DNA of 64,000 nucleotides, from positions 717,150 to 781,149 of the forward strand of contig JAWMQN010000003.1 of NCBI GenBank assembly GCA_033283265.1, read 5' to 3'. Positions 7,686 through 16,571 of the stretch are shown one piece after another. Position 1 is the first letter of the stretch. Each line of letters opens with the position of its first letter. The translations under genes and the position numbers were made by a program. The stretch is from Mangrovimicrobium sp033283265. GTDB lineage: Bacteria; Pseudomonadota; Gammaproteobacteria; Pseudomonadales; Halieaceae. Below the pieces are notes generated by a model. It saw nothing but the letters and a program-made list of their open reading frames with translations, made no database searches and was not told the origin of the DNA.

Positions 7686-8570
7686 TCAGCCCGCCAGCCG
7701 CTCCACGTCGACCGCCACATGGAGCTGCTGGCCGATGCCGCCGCCGATCACCGAGCCCTTCAGCGGCGTGACGTCGGTGTAGTCGCGCCCCCAGGCCGTG
7801 GTGACATGCTGCTCGGCCGCCATCCGGTCATTGGTGGGGTCGAAATCCGCCCAGCCCTCGGTCGGTGAATACACGGCAAACCAGGCGTGACTGGCGTCGG
7901 CGCCCTCCAGCCGCGGGCTGCCCGGCGGCGGCAGGGTTTCCAGGTAGCCGCTGACGTAGCGCGCCGGGTATCCCAGCGAGCGCAGGCAGCCGATGGCCAG
8001 ATGGGCAAAATCCTGGCAGACCCCTTTGCGCTGTTCGATCACTGTCTGCAGCGGTGTTGCCACCTCGGTGGCGCGGGGGTCGAACTCGAACTCGTTGAAA
8101 ATCTTCGAGGTGAAATTGCGCACGCAGGAGAAAAACGGCGCGTCGTCGTTGAAGCAGTCGCGGGCGTAATCCGCGAGGGCCTGGCTGCGGGCGATGCGCG
8201 GCGAGTCGAGCAGGAATTCCCGGGCGCGGATATTTTCTTCCGGTTCGAGGTTCGACAGCATGGCCCTCACGTCGGCGCAGCTGGCACCGAAATCGAGGCT
8301 GAGGCTCTGCCGCTGGGCGAGGATTTCCACCTCGCTCTCGACGGTCACTTCCAGCACCCGGTGCGGTGCCTGTACCGCGAAATGGAAACTGCGATTGCCG
8401 AAGTAATCCTCACGTTCAGCGCTGACGGCGGGCAGCGGCTCGACGGTGATGGCGCTGCGGTTACAGCGCTGGAAATGGGTGTTGCGGGGCAGCAGGTGGG
8501 CGAGGCTGTAGCACTGGCTCACCTGGTCGCGGTAGTCGTAGCGGGTACGATGGCGGATACGGTATTTCAC
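7686..8570 (-). CDS. Transglutaminase-like cysteine protease, Anbu/ATP-grasp-associated
   Basis: Transglutaminase-fold protein (294 aa). It has the bacterial transglutaminase N-terminal beta domain (about 1-85) and a papain-like core with the triad Cys185 (GVCQDF), His228 (ASHAWF) and Asp244 (FDPTND). Family members are thought to act as peptidases or amide-cleaving/transferring enzymes rather than classical cross-linkers. No signal peptide. Its ATG overlaps the stop of the ATP-grasp/alpha-E gene upstream, so the two form an operon. This matches the conserved ATP-grasp/alpha-E/transglutaminase neighbourhood known to accompany Anbu, with a role in making or breaking an amide bond in an unknown peptide or protein tag. 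Confidence 0.9.
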   Translation of the reverse strand: MKYRIRHRTRYDYRDQVSQCYSLAHLLPRNTHFQRCNRSAITVEPLPAVSAEREDYFGNRSFHFAVQAPHRVLEVTVESEVEILAQRQSLSLDFGASCADVRAMLSNLEPEENIRAREFLLDSPRIARSQALADYARDCFNDDAPFFSCVRNFTSKIFNEFEFDPRATEVATPLQTVIEQRKGVCQDFAHLAIGCLRSLGYPARYVSGYLETLPPPGSPRLEGADASHAWFAVYSPTEGWADFDPTNDRMAAEQHVTTAWGRDYTDVTPLKGSVIGGGIGQQLHVAVDVERLAG

Positions 8571-11194
8571 GGTTCGTTGTCGCTCCCGCCCTGGCTTTGC
8601 CGCTGGCCCTGGCCCTGCGTCTGGTTCTGGTTCTGGTTCTGGCTCTCAGGGTTGTCTGGGCTGCCGTTGTCGTCAGGGCGCATGGGGTGCTGGCCGAGGC
8701 TGTGGTCGAAGTAACGGTCGGTGAGGGTGGTCGCGATTCGTGCCAGCAGCAGTTGCGAGCGCGACAGCAACTGGTCGAGGTCCTTGCGCAGGAATTCGCC
8801 TTCGGCGGTCGCCGCGAGTTTCGTCAGGTCCGCCAGCTGCAGCAGGCTCAGCGCCTCGAGGCACAGTCGCTGCTCCTCGCCGGGGCGGTCGCGGCTGACA
8901 CTGTCCGGCAGGCTGGAGAGGTGCATTTCGAGTTTTTGCAGCTGGAACAGCAGCGAGCGCGGGTTGGCGCTCTCCAGCAGCAGCAGGTCGAGGGTGTCGC
9001 CGATGTTGAAATTGCGCTGGTAGCGGCGGCGATAGGTCATCAGGGTTTCCATACTGATCAGCGCGGTCTCGAGCAACAGGGGCTCGAGGTAGGGCTCGCT
9101 GCGCGGAACCAGCAGGGAACGCAGCAGCGACAGCGACAGCAGGCCGCGCTCGATGCGCCGGCCCATGTCGAGGAAGTGCCAGCCCTGGCCGCGTACCATG
9201 GACTCCTGGGCCAGCCCCGCCAGGGCCAGCAGCAGTGAGACCAGGCGGTCGAGCGCCTCCTCCGGCGCCGCGCTGTAATCCCGCTGCAAATGTTCCGGCA
9301 GGTCGCTCATCTCGTCGCGCAGGTCGTTGAGGATGCGCTGGGTATCCGCGGACATGAAATCCTTCACCTGGTCCACCGCCTGCATCAGTGCCTGCAGGGA
9401 ATGATTGATGCTGCCCGGCCGGTTGGGGTCGAGGGCGATCGACAGCAGTTCCGGCATCGGCGCATCGAGGTCGGCGCGCGGGTCGAGGAAGCCGGGGTAG
9501 GTGCCGGTGAGGTGGGTGATGGCGCGCAGCAACAGTGCGTGGTTGGCGGGGGCCACCAGCTGCTCGCCCTTGAGTACCGTGAGCACGCTGCGCAGCAGGC
9601 GCAGGGAGGCCTCCGCCCGCTCGGTGTAGCGGCCGACCCAGAACAGGTTGTCGACCACCCGGCTGGGCAGTTCCATGCCGACCCAGGCGCTGGCCTCGCG
9701 CACCTCGCTGGCATCCACCTCGGGCCGCTTCTCCGGTTCCGAGGCGAGAATCCAGGTGTCCTTGCTCAGCGAGCCCAGGCGGTTGGAAATCTCGATGCCG
9801 TCGGTGCTTTTGCCCACCCGGGTCAGGCCGCCGGGCATCACCACGTAGGAGGAGTCGCCGGCGACAGCGAAGCTGCGCAGCACCAGGGGCATCTGGCGCC
9901 CGGGCGTGCTGCCGTCCCAGACCGGTGATACCGATGGGTCGAGGTAGTCCTGGGCGACAAAGGCAGCGGGATTGGCGTTGATGCGTGCCAGCATGGAGTC
10001 GCGCTCGGCGCGGCTCAGGGTGGCGCCGAAGACGATGCCTGAGCCCGGCCCCCGGGAGGTGGTCTTGATGACCAGCTGGTCGAGCTTGTCGCGCACGAAG
10101 GCGCAGTCCTGCGGGTCGCCGCACCACCAGGTCCGGGTTGTCGGCAGGCTGAGCTCGCGACCGAGGAAGTGCTTCGCCGCGGCGGGCAGGTAGCGCGCAA
10201 TCCCGCGGCTCTCAAGCACCCCGGAACCGAGCGGGTTGGCGATCGAGACATTGCCCCTGCGCGCGGCCTCGAGCAGGCCGGGCACGCCGAGCTGGGAATC
10301 GCTGTAGAGTTCCGCCGGGTCGCAGTAGGTATCGTCCACCCGGCGCAGTATGACGTCGATGCGCGACAGTCCGTCGAGGGTCTTCAGCCAGACATAGCCA
10401 TCGCGCACGGTAAGGTCGCGGCCCTGCACCAGGGGGTAGCCGAGGTAGTTGGCGAGAAACACGTGCTCGAAGTAGGTCTCGTTGTAGGCGCCGGGAGTGA
10501 GCACTGCCACCCTGGCCACGTCGCCGTTGGGGTTGAGCTGGTTCAGCTTCAGGCGCAGCTTGTTGAAGTACATGGACAGCCGGTGCACGTGGCTGTCGCG
10601 GAACAGGCTGGGGAAGACCCGGCTCATGGCCTGCCGGTTGACCAGGGTGTAGCCGGTGCCGCTGGGGGTCTGGGTGCGATCCGACATCACCCGCAGCTCG
10701 CCGTCGGGCGTGCGCACCAGGTCGGTGGCGTAGAGAATCAGTTGCTGCTCGCCGGGGAGGCTCAGGCCCTGGCACTCGCGCAGGAAGGCGTCGTTGCCGA
10801 ACACCAGTTCCGGGGGTATGACGCCGTGGCGCAGCAGGCTGCGCGGGCCGTAGAGATCGCGCAGCACCAGGTCGAGCAGCTCCGCGCGCTCGCGGATACC
10901 GCTTTCAATGCGGCTCCATTCCTCGCTGGAGAGGACCAGCGGGATCGGGTCCAGCCCCCAGGGCCGGGCGACCAGGCCGGGGCTGTAGTCGTTGTAGGTG
11001 GCGCCGCCATCGCGCAGGATGCGGTCCACCGCCAGCCGGCGCATGGCCAGTTCTTCGCCACCCAGGCCCTGCAGGCTCTGCAGCAGGTATTGCCAGTGCT
11101 CACGTACGGCGCCCTTGGCAGTGAACGCCTCGTGATAGGCGGACTGGCTGACGCCATCAGCCGCTGGTTTGAATGTCAGTTCCTGGGTGCCCAT
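8567..11194 (-). CDS. Fused circularly permuted ATP-grasp ligase and alpha-E domain protein
   Basis: Protein of 875 aa joining a circularly permuted ATP-grasp domain (about residues 60-460) to an alpha-E helical domain (from about 513, VDNLFWVGRYTERAE). It therefore combines in one chain what the paralogous operon at 19932-22315 splits into two genes. ATP-grasp enzymes make amide or peptide bonds through acyl-phosphates; the target is unknown. The C-terminus is a low-complexity Gln/Asn tail encoded by repeated hexamers near 8620-8645. The frame is open to an ATG at 11275, but the ATG at 11194 puts the conserved YHEAF segment at the usual distance from the N-terminus; neither start has a strong Shine-Dalgarno. 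The stop overlaps the transglutaminase start. Confidence 0.88.
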   Translation of the reverse strand: MGTQELTFKPAADGVSQSAYHEAFTAKGAVREHWQYLLQSLQGLGGEELAMRRLAVDRILRDGGATYNDYSPGLVARPWGLDPIPLVLSSEEWSRIESGIRERAELLDLVLRDLYGPRSLLRHGVIPPELVFGNDAFLRECQGLSLPGEQQLILYATDLVRTPDGELRVMSDRTQTPSGTGYTLVNRQAMSRVFPSLFRDSHVHRLSMYFNKLRLKLNQLNPNGDVARVAVLTPGAYNETYFEHVFLANYLGYPLVQGRDLTVRDGYVWLKTLDGLSRIDVILRRVDDTYCDPAELYSDSQLGVPGLLEAARRGNVSIANPLGSGVLESRGIARYLPAAAKHFLGRELSLPTTRTWWCGDPQDCAFVRDKLDQLVIKTTSRGPGSGIVFGATLSRAERDSMLARINANPAAFVAQDYLDPSVSPVWDGSTPGRQMPLVLRSFAVAGDSSYVVMPGGLTRVGKSTDGIEISNRLGSLSKDTWILASEPEKRPEVDASEVREASAWVGMELPSRVVDNLFWVGRYTERAEASLRLLRSVLTVLKGEQLVAPANHALLLRAITHLTGTYPGFLDPRADLDAPMPELLSIALDPNRPGSINHSLQALMQAVDQVKDFMSADTQRILNDLRDEMSDLPEHLQRDYSAAPEEALDRLVSLLLALAGLAQESMVRGQGWHFLDMGRRIERGLLSLSLLRSLLVPRSEPYLEPLLLETALISMETLMTYRRRYQRNFNIGDTLDLLLLESANPRSLLFQLQKLEMHLSSLPDSVSRDRPGEEQRLCLEALSLLQLADLTKLAATAEGEFLRKDLDQLLSRSQLLLARIATTLTDRYFDHSLGQHPMRPDDNGSPDNPESQNQNQNQTQGQGQRQSQGGSDNEP

Positions 11195-11303
11195 TACCGC
11201 CGGTGCATATCCGCTGTGGGGACCTATTATTGCGGAAATATCCGGGGGTGGCCATGCGCTATATGCCCCCGCCACGAGTGACGGGAGCGCAGGTGTTGCC
11301 GGG

Positions 11304-13469
11304 CTAGCGAACGATGACGCGCACCCGGTCGAGATTGCGAATCACGCCGTAGGGGCTGTTCCTGTCGCCGTCGCGCTGCGCCGCACCGCGCAGGGTGACG
11401 AAATAGGTGCCCGGCCGGTCGAAGCTGTGGCTGGTCGAGACCCGCAGACTGGTCTGGCCAGTTGGTACGGGTGAGCGCTCGGGATAGCTGCCGCTGCCGT
11501 CGAAGTCCCACTCGGCGGAGACTACCTCGCCGGCACCGGGGGGCGTGGCGATGCTGCCGCTGAAGGTGACCCGCTCGCCGGTTCCGACCTCGACTCGCTT
11601 GCCGCCGCCGCTGAGACTGACCACCGGCTGCAGGCCCTCGCGCTCGCCGGCCGAGGCGGGTACCTCCACCTGCCCGTCGACGATCGTGTAACGCGTGCTC
11701 TGCGGCGGCTTCACGCCGTCCTCGACCCAGGCGGCGAGGTCGCGCAGGGCCTGTTGCAACACGCCCTGGTAGGGCACCACCCGGGTAGTGTCCTCCAGTG
11801 CCGGCTCGTCGCCGTGCAGGGCGTGGTCGGTGTAGTAGAGGCGGATATGCTCGTCGGCCTGGTCGCCAAAGTGCTGTGCCACCCGCTGCCGGTACCAGTC
11901 GGCCTGCCAGGGCATGGCCTCGCGGTCCCACAGCGAGGCGACGACGATCATCTTGCCCTCGAACACGCCGGTCATCTGCGAGCCGGAGGTGGACTGCACG
12001 AACAGCGGCCCGATCAGCATCGGTCGCTGGGGGTAGATCGGCTTGCCACCAGCGTCGCGGAACTGGTCCCACACCGGGAAGTCCGGGCCGGGCACCTGGT
12101 GGCGGTGGTAGGTCTGCGCGGCGAGGAAGTTGGAGTTGTCCACCCGCACCTTGTCGCCCGGCCGCACGCTCGCGGCGGTGGCGGGGTTGCCGATGCCGAG
12201 AATGATCACGTCGCCCTCGATCCGGGCGAGGGCGAGTTCCTTGCCCGCCGCCGCGCCGCTGTCGATGAACAGGTCGCCGCCGAGGAAGTCGACTGCCGGC
12301 GGTGTTCCGGCGAGGCGGTAGCCGACGATCTTGTCGCCATCCGCCCCGGCGGGGAGCTGGTAGGCGGTGTCGACACCGCCGCGATCCTTGTCGTCGAAGG
12401 CGTTGGTGTTGATGCCCTCGCGCGCCGCCTCGGCAGCGGTAAGCGCTGCTGCCACTGTCGTTGCAAATTGCAGGCGGTAGCCGTCGAAGCTCTCCGGGTG
12501 ATCGTGGCCGAGGTAGCCGGGCTGGCTCCAGAAATCGGTGAAATAGCCGGGATCGGCCATGCGCACCCCCTGGTAGAGGGCGGCAAAACCGTGCACGCCC
12601 ATGGTCTGGTAGCCGAACCATGACTGCGGCGGGAAGCCCATTTTCGTGACCTCGCGCAGCGCTGCCGCCTCCTCTTCATTCAGCCCGGCGTAGGGGTCGC
12701 CGCTGCCGCCGGGCTCCACCGCGTCAATGATCTGCGGGAACTTGTCGTCGAGGATGCGCATGGCGTGCATGCGCACCGAGAACATGTTGGGAATGGCCAT
12801 GGTCGAGCCGATCACGTAGGGCACGGCGCCGTCCCACACACCCTGGGTGTTTTCGATCGAGCCGATGGTGCGGTAGCCGCCGCCGGAGCCGCCGTAGGGG
12901 TAGCCGTAGGGGCGTTCATCGGTGTCGTAGATAGTGCTGGCGACCGCGCGGGAGTAACGGGCCGCCGCGGCGTTGGCGCGGTAGGCCGTGATGGTGGGTT
13001 CGATGCCGCCCCCGCCCGGCTTGCTGAAATCGATCTGGCCGCCGCCGTTGGTCTCGACAAAGTAGGCGCCGCTGTCGATGGAAAAGCCGATCTTGTTGTA
13101 TTCGCCCGCGGGCATGTTCTGCGCCAGGTTTTCGTTGTCCGGTACCGGGGTGATGTGCTGGAAGAAGCGGCCGTCGTACTGTTCCCGCGGCGGGAAGTAA
13201 TAGGAGAAGCGGGTCTGGGTGCCCTCGAAGCCGCCGTGGACGTAGCGGTGGCGGACGGGCGCGTCGCGCCATTCGTCCACGTCGATATAGGGTTTGGCGA
13301 AGGTGGCATCGGCGCTGATCGCTTGGGCGGGCATTGCCGGGGCCGCCGCGCCGGCGACGCTGGCGGGTTCGGGCGCGCTCGCACAGGCGGAGAGCAGGGC
13401 GAGCAGGCCCGGGGCGGTCAGGCCAAACACCTTGCCGAGGCGTGCAGCCAGTGGGTTTTTGCGGGCCAT
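11304..13469 (-). CDS. Secreted lipoprotein with hydrolase-like region and C-terminal PKD domain
   Basis: Protein of 721 aa with a lipoprotein signal peptide (lipobox LSAC, Cys29). A long central region I cannot place firmly follows, then a PKD-like beta-sandwich at about 620-715 (WDFDG and HSFDRPGTYFV). The central part contains GGSGGG (193-198, Ser195), which resembles an alpha/beta-hydrolase nucleophile elbow, so an esterase-like activity is possible. The start at 13469 is chosen over 13502 because AAGGAAAA lies seven bases before it. It is divergent from a TonB-dependent receptor, suggesting a joint role in breaking down and importing an extracellular compound. Function otherwise unknown. 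Confidence 0.75.
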   Translation of the reverse strand: MARKNPLAARLGKVFGLTAPGLLALLSACASAPEPASVAGAAAPAMPAQAISADATFAKPYIDVDEWRDAPVRHRYVHGGFEGTQTRFSYYFPPREQYDGRFFQHITPVPDNENLAQNMPAGEYNKIGFSIDSGAYFVETNGGGQIDFSKPGGGGIEPTITAYRANAAAARYSRAVASTIYDTDERPYGYPYGGSGGGYRTIGSIENTQGVWDGAVPYVIGSTMAIPNMFSVRMHAMRILDDKFPQIIDAVEPGGSGDPYAGLNEEEAAALREVTKMGFPPQSWFGYQTMGVHGFAALYQGVRMADPGYFTDFWSQPGYLGHDHPESFDGYRLQFATTVAAALTAAEAAREGINTNAFDDKDRGGVDTAYQLPAGADGDKIVGYRLAGTPPAVDFLGGDLFIDSGAAAGKELALARIEGDVIILGIGNPATAASVRPGDKVRVDNSNFLAAQTYHRHQVPGPDFPVWDQFRDAGGKPIYPQRPMLIGPLFVQSTSGSQMTGVFEGKMIVVASLWDREAMPWQADWYRQRVAQHFGDQADEHIRLYYTDHALHGDEPALEDTTRVVPYQGVLQQALRDLAAWVEDGVKPPQSTRYTIVDGQVEVPASAGEREGLQPVVSLSGGGKRVEVGTGERVTFSGSIATPPGAGEVVSAEWDFDGSGSYPERSPVPTGQTSLRVSTSHSFDRPGTYFVTLRGAAQRDGDRNSPYGVIRNLDRVRVIVR

Positions 13470-13538
13470 GTGTCGGTTTTCCTTATTTGTTCGCGGGAGC
13501 ACACCTTACTCCAAACTCCTGTGGAGGCGGAGCGGGGC

Positions 13539-13560
13539 TACATTACCCAGCAGTAATGTA
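13539..13560. promoter_or_regulatory. Perfect 8-bp inverted repeat upstream of the lipoprotein gene
   Basis: TACATTAC (13539-13546) and GTAATGTA (13553-13560) are perfect inverted copies separated by six bases. They lie 70-91 bases upstream of the lipoprotein start, in the 322-base region shared with the TonB receptor. It looks like an operator for a dimeric regulator; no U-run follows, so it is not a terminator. Confidence 0.4.
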
Positions 13561-13687
13561 ATCGTTTACTCGAATGGCCGCGCTGACTATAATCCGCCCA
13601 GCGCCAGCCGCAATGTGGATTTCGTCGGCCACCCGGCTGTGTTGGCTATTGCCCGCGGGAACTCGCCGCAGGTGGTGGGCCACCTTG

Positions 13688-13704
13688 AATTGGCTTGACC
13701 AATT
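13688..13704. promoter_or_regulatory. GntR/FadR-like operator upstream of the TonB receptor
   Basis: AATTGG-CTTGA-CCAATT is a 6-bp-arm palindrome about 90 bases before the receptor start. Its core TGGCTTGACCA differs at two positions from the FadR-type consensus TGGTCNGACCA. It covers a possible -35 (TTGACC, 13695-13700), with GATAAT/GATAAA sequences at 13711-13722 as -10 candidates. A repressor bound here would block receptor transcription. Confidence 0.45.
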
Positions 13705-13791
13705 TGGCGCGATAATGATAAAAATCGCAGCTGAACAGAAGTTCAGTTTGTTAGGCCGAAGCAGCCATATAACGATACCGAGGCTCGAGCT

Positions 13792-16515
13792 ATGTTCCCA
13801 CACAATCTGGCTACCAATGCCATTGCACCCCGATTTCCCCTGAAGAAGACTGCGTTGGCCGTGTCTGGCGCACTACTGGCCGGCGCGGGGTTCAGCGCAG
13901 CAGTACAGGCCCAGGACACCAAAACCCTGCAACTGGAAGAGGTTGTCGTCACCGGCACCCTGATCCGCGGCATCGAGCCCACTGGCTCGCAGACCATCGG
14001 GATCGATGCGGACGCCATCCTCGAGAGCGGCGCCTCCACCGCGACGGATATCCTTGCCACCCTGCCGCAGGCCACCAACCTGTTCAATGGCAATACCGCC
14101 CTGAACCCGGAGGCGCCCTCGGTAATTACCATCACCCGGCCCAACCTGCGCAATCTGCCCGGATTCAGCACCTCCACCGGGGCCGCGACCCTGATCCTGA
14201 TCGATGGTCACCGCGTTGTCGGCATGGGCGTGCAGCAATCGGCAGTGGATCCCGACCTCATTCCCAGCTCGGTGATCGAGCGGGTGGAGGTAGTGACTGA
14301 TGGAGGCTCCTCGCTCTACGGCGCCGACGCGATTGGCGGCGTGATCAACTTCATCACCAGGGATGAGTTCGAAGGCGTGGAAGTCGACGCCGGTTACAGT
14401 TTTGGCGACGAGTACTGGAGTTACGATGCGAGCGTGACCGCCGGGACTGCCTGGGAATCCGGTTCCGGCTACGTTGCTTTGTCCTACTCGGACCGCGACG
14501 CCATTCTGGGCCGCGACCGCGACTGGTCCCGCGGTGGCCAGTGGACTGCGGACGGCCTGCAAAACTCCTATACGCAATGCTATGACCCGGTCGGTACCAC
14601 TACTACCTACGAGTCCACGGACTTTGGCGGACTTATCGCGCCGCTGACAGTCTGGAGCTCTCGCGACAGCCAGACCGTGGGTGAACCCTGCTGGGAAGGC
14701 GGGCCCAGTTCCCTGGTGCCGGAAGAGGACCGTACCGGAGTCTTCGCCAGTATCACCCAGGAGCTTGCCGACTACGCCAGTCTCGACTTCAAGGCCTACT
14801 ACAGCGACCGCAACACCAACTGGGACTACTACCCCATCGGTAGCGCGACGTCTTTTGGCCCCGCACAGTTCGAGCTGACGGATGGATTGCCGCCCGGCGA
14901 ATTTACCGAGGGCGGCAGCGTGGGCTTCTCGTTTGAGCCCCACAGCCTGTACCGGCAGCGTGCACAGACCACCGAAATCGATACCTTCGGCATGACCCCC
15001 GAGCTGACCATCAGCCTCGGCGGCGACTGGCAGATGCGCGCCCTGCTGCACTACAGCCGCAGTGAGAGTTCGTTTGTCGAGCCGCAGTCCAACCAGATTG
15101 CCCTGCAGGAAGCCATCGCGGCAGGCCTGTTCGACCCGCTGAATGTCGCCGCTGCGGATGACGCCGCAATGGCGGAGATACTCGACTGGGAATATGCCGG
15201 CGAAGCGGTACAGCAGCTGTTCCTCGCCCGCGTGATTGCCGATGGCGCGATCATCGAATTGCCGGCAGGCCCGCTCAGCATGGCCATCGGTGCGGAGTAC
15301 CAGGACCAGAAGGCCCGTCAGCGGGTCGATGAAACGGTCATAGGAGGCCTCGGCGCCCAGCCTTACCCCGAAATCAGCCGTGACGTGAACGCACTGTTCG
15401 CCGAATTGTCCGTGCCGATTATCAGCGGCGTTACCGGTATCGAGTCCCTTACACTCTCCGCGTCCGTGCGTCACGACGACTACAGCGATTTTGGCACCAC
15501 CACCAACCCCCATATAGGCATTACCTGGGAGCCGGTGGACTGGATCGCCGTGCACGCCAACTGGGGTGAGTCCTTCAACGCGCCGACCCTGATGGATGCG
15601 CTTGGCGCCAACGCAATCCTCGGTTACAACACAGCCGTCGTCGGTCTGGTCGAGGACGCCGCCGCCGCGGTTGGTGTGACCATCGAGGAGGGGCGCGAGG
15701 ATGTGGCACAGATCACCGGTGCTGACGCCGATCTGGATCCGCAGACAGCGGATACCTGGGCGGCGGGCTTCGAGATTACCCCACCAGTACTCGACGGCCT
15801 GCGAATTACGGCCAACTACTACGAGATCGAGTTCTACGACATTCTCGGCTCATTCGACCCGCGCACGACCACGTCGGCGGTTGCGTTCCGGGACAGGTAC
15901 ATCTGGAACCCGACCCAGGCCGAACTGGAGGCCGCCGCGGCAGAAACCGTCAACGGCGCTGAGGAAATCGCCGGGCGGGATGCCAGCAAGGTCGCGGCAA
16001 TCATTGACCGCCGCACCACCAATACCGACCAGGCTATCCTCAAAGGGGTCGACTTTGGCATCAGCTACTTCCAGGACACCAGTTTCGGCGCCCTGACCTA
16101 CCAGCTCTCCGGCAATCACCAGACCGAGTTCAAGATCGCTTCCGCTGGCCGTGACTTTGTCGACGTACTGGAATCCGGCTCAGCTACCACGCTGGCATCT
16201 GCCGCGATTGGCCTGCAGATGGAGCAATTGCGGGCCAAGCTGACCTTCAATTACACCGACAGCTTCGACGTCACTGACGCCGCTGCGGTGGACGGTGTGC
16301 CGCTGCAGGACAAGGTGGACTCCTACCTGACCACTGACCTCTTCGTGGGTTATGACTTTGCCGGCGAGGGGATGACCGAAGGCCTGTCAGTGCGCTTCCT
16401 GGTCAACAACCTGTTCGACGAGGACCCGCCGATCTACCGCCGCAACGACATACCCTCGTTCAGTGGTTTTACCCGTGGGCAGGTGTTTACCTTTGGAGTC
16501 ACCAAGCGCTTCTGA
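13792..16515 (+). CDS. TonB-dependent outer-membrane receptor
   Basis: Outer-membrane active transporter (907 aa). A signal peptide ends near VQA-QD (residue 40), a TonB-box-like LEEVVVTGT follows (about 48-56), then a plug domain and a 22-strand-type barrel ending in a C-terminal Phe (VTKRF). Length and layout fit the large TonB receptors of marine gammaproteobacteria that take up oligosaccharides or other bulky organic compounds; the ligand cannot be told from sequence. GAGG lies about nine bases before the ATG. It is divergent from the PKD lipoprotein, and a strong terminator follows at 16536. Transcription may be repressed through the palindrome at 13688. Confidence 0.95.
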   Translation: MFPHNLATNAIAPRFPLKKTALAVSGALLAGAGFSAAVQAQDTKTLQLEEVVVTGTLIRGIEPTGSQTIGIDADAILESGASTATDILATLPQATNLFNGNTALNPEAPSVITITRPNLRNLPGFSTSTGAATLILIDGHRVVGMGVQQSAVDPDLIPSSVIERVEVVTDGGSSLYGADAIGGVINFITRDEFEGVEVDAGYSFGDEYWSYDASVTAGTAWESGSGYVALSYSDRDAILGRDRDWSRGGQWTADGLQNSYTQCYDPVGTTTTYESTDFGGLIAPLTVWSSRDSQTVGEPCWEGGPSSLVPEEDRTGVFASITQELADYASLDFKAYYSDRNTNWDYYPIGSATSFGPAQFELTDGLPPGEFTEGGSVGFSFEPHSLYRQRAQTTEIDTFGMTPELTISLGGDWQMRALLHYSRSESSFVEPQSNQIALQEAIAAGLFDPLNVAAADDAAMAEILDWEYAGEAVQQLFLARVIADGAIIELPAGPLSMAIGAEYQDQKARQRVDETVIGGLGAQPYPEISRDVNALFAELSVPIISGVTGIESLTLSASVRHDDYSDFGTTTNPHIGITWEPVDWIAVHANWGESFNAPTLMDALGANAILGYNTAVVGLVEDAAAAVGVTIEEGREDVAQITGADADLDPQTADTWAAGFEITPPVLDGLRITANYYEIEFYDILGSFDPRTTTSAVAFRDRYIWNPTQAELEAAAAETVNGAEEIAGRDASKVAAIIDRRTTNTDQAILKGVDFGISYFQDTSFGALTYQLSGNHQTEFKIASAGRDFVDVLESGSATTLASAAIGLQMEQLRAKLTFNYTDSFDVTDAAAVDGVPLQDKVDSYLTTDLFVGYDFAGEGMTEGLSVRFLVNNLFDEDPPIYRRNDIPSFSGFTRGQVFTFGVTKRF

Positions 16516-16535
16516 GTCAGGGGCATAAGGTGATG

Positions 16536-16566
16536 CAAAAAAGGGCGCCTGATGGCGCCCTTTTTT
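16536..16566. terminator. Bidirectional rho-independent terminator
   Basis: AAAAAA-GGGCGCC-TGAT-GGCGCCC-TTTTTT: a seven-base-pair perfect GC stem with a four-base loop and a T-run on each side. It serves both the TonB receptor (plus strand) and the convergent transglutaminase operon (minus strand), whose stop is at 16572. Confidence 0.95.
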
Positions 16567-16571
16567 GTACC

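Noticed and set aside
8590..8650. CRISPR-like or microsatellite repeat (repeated GGTTCT hexamers)
   Set aside because: The repeats are in frame within the coding region and simply encode the Gln/Asn tail of the ATP-grasp/alpha-E protein.
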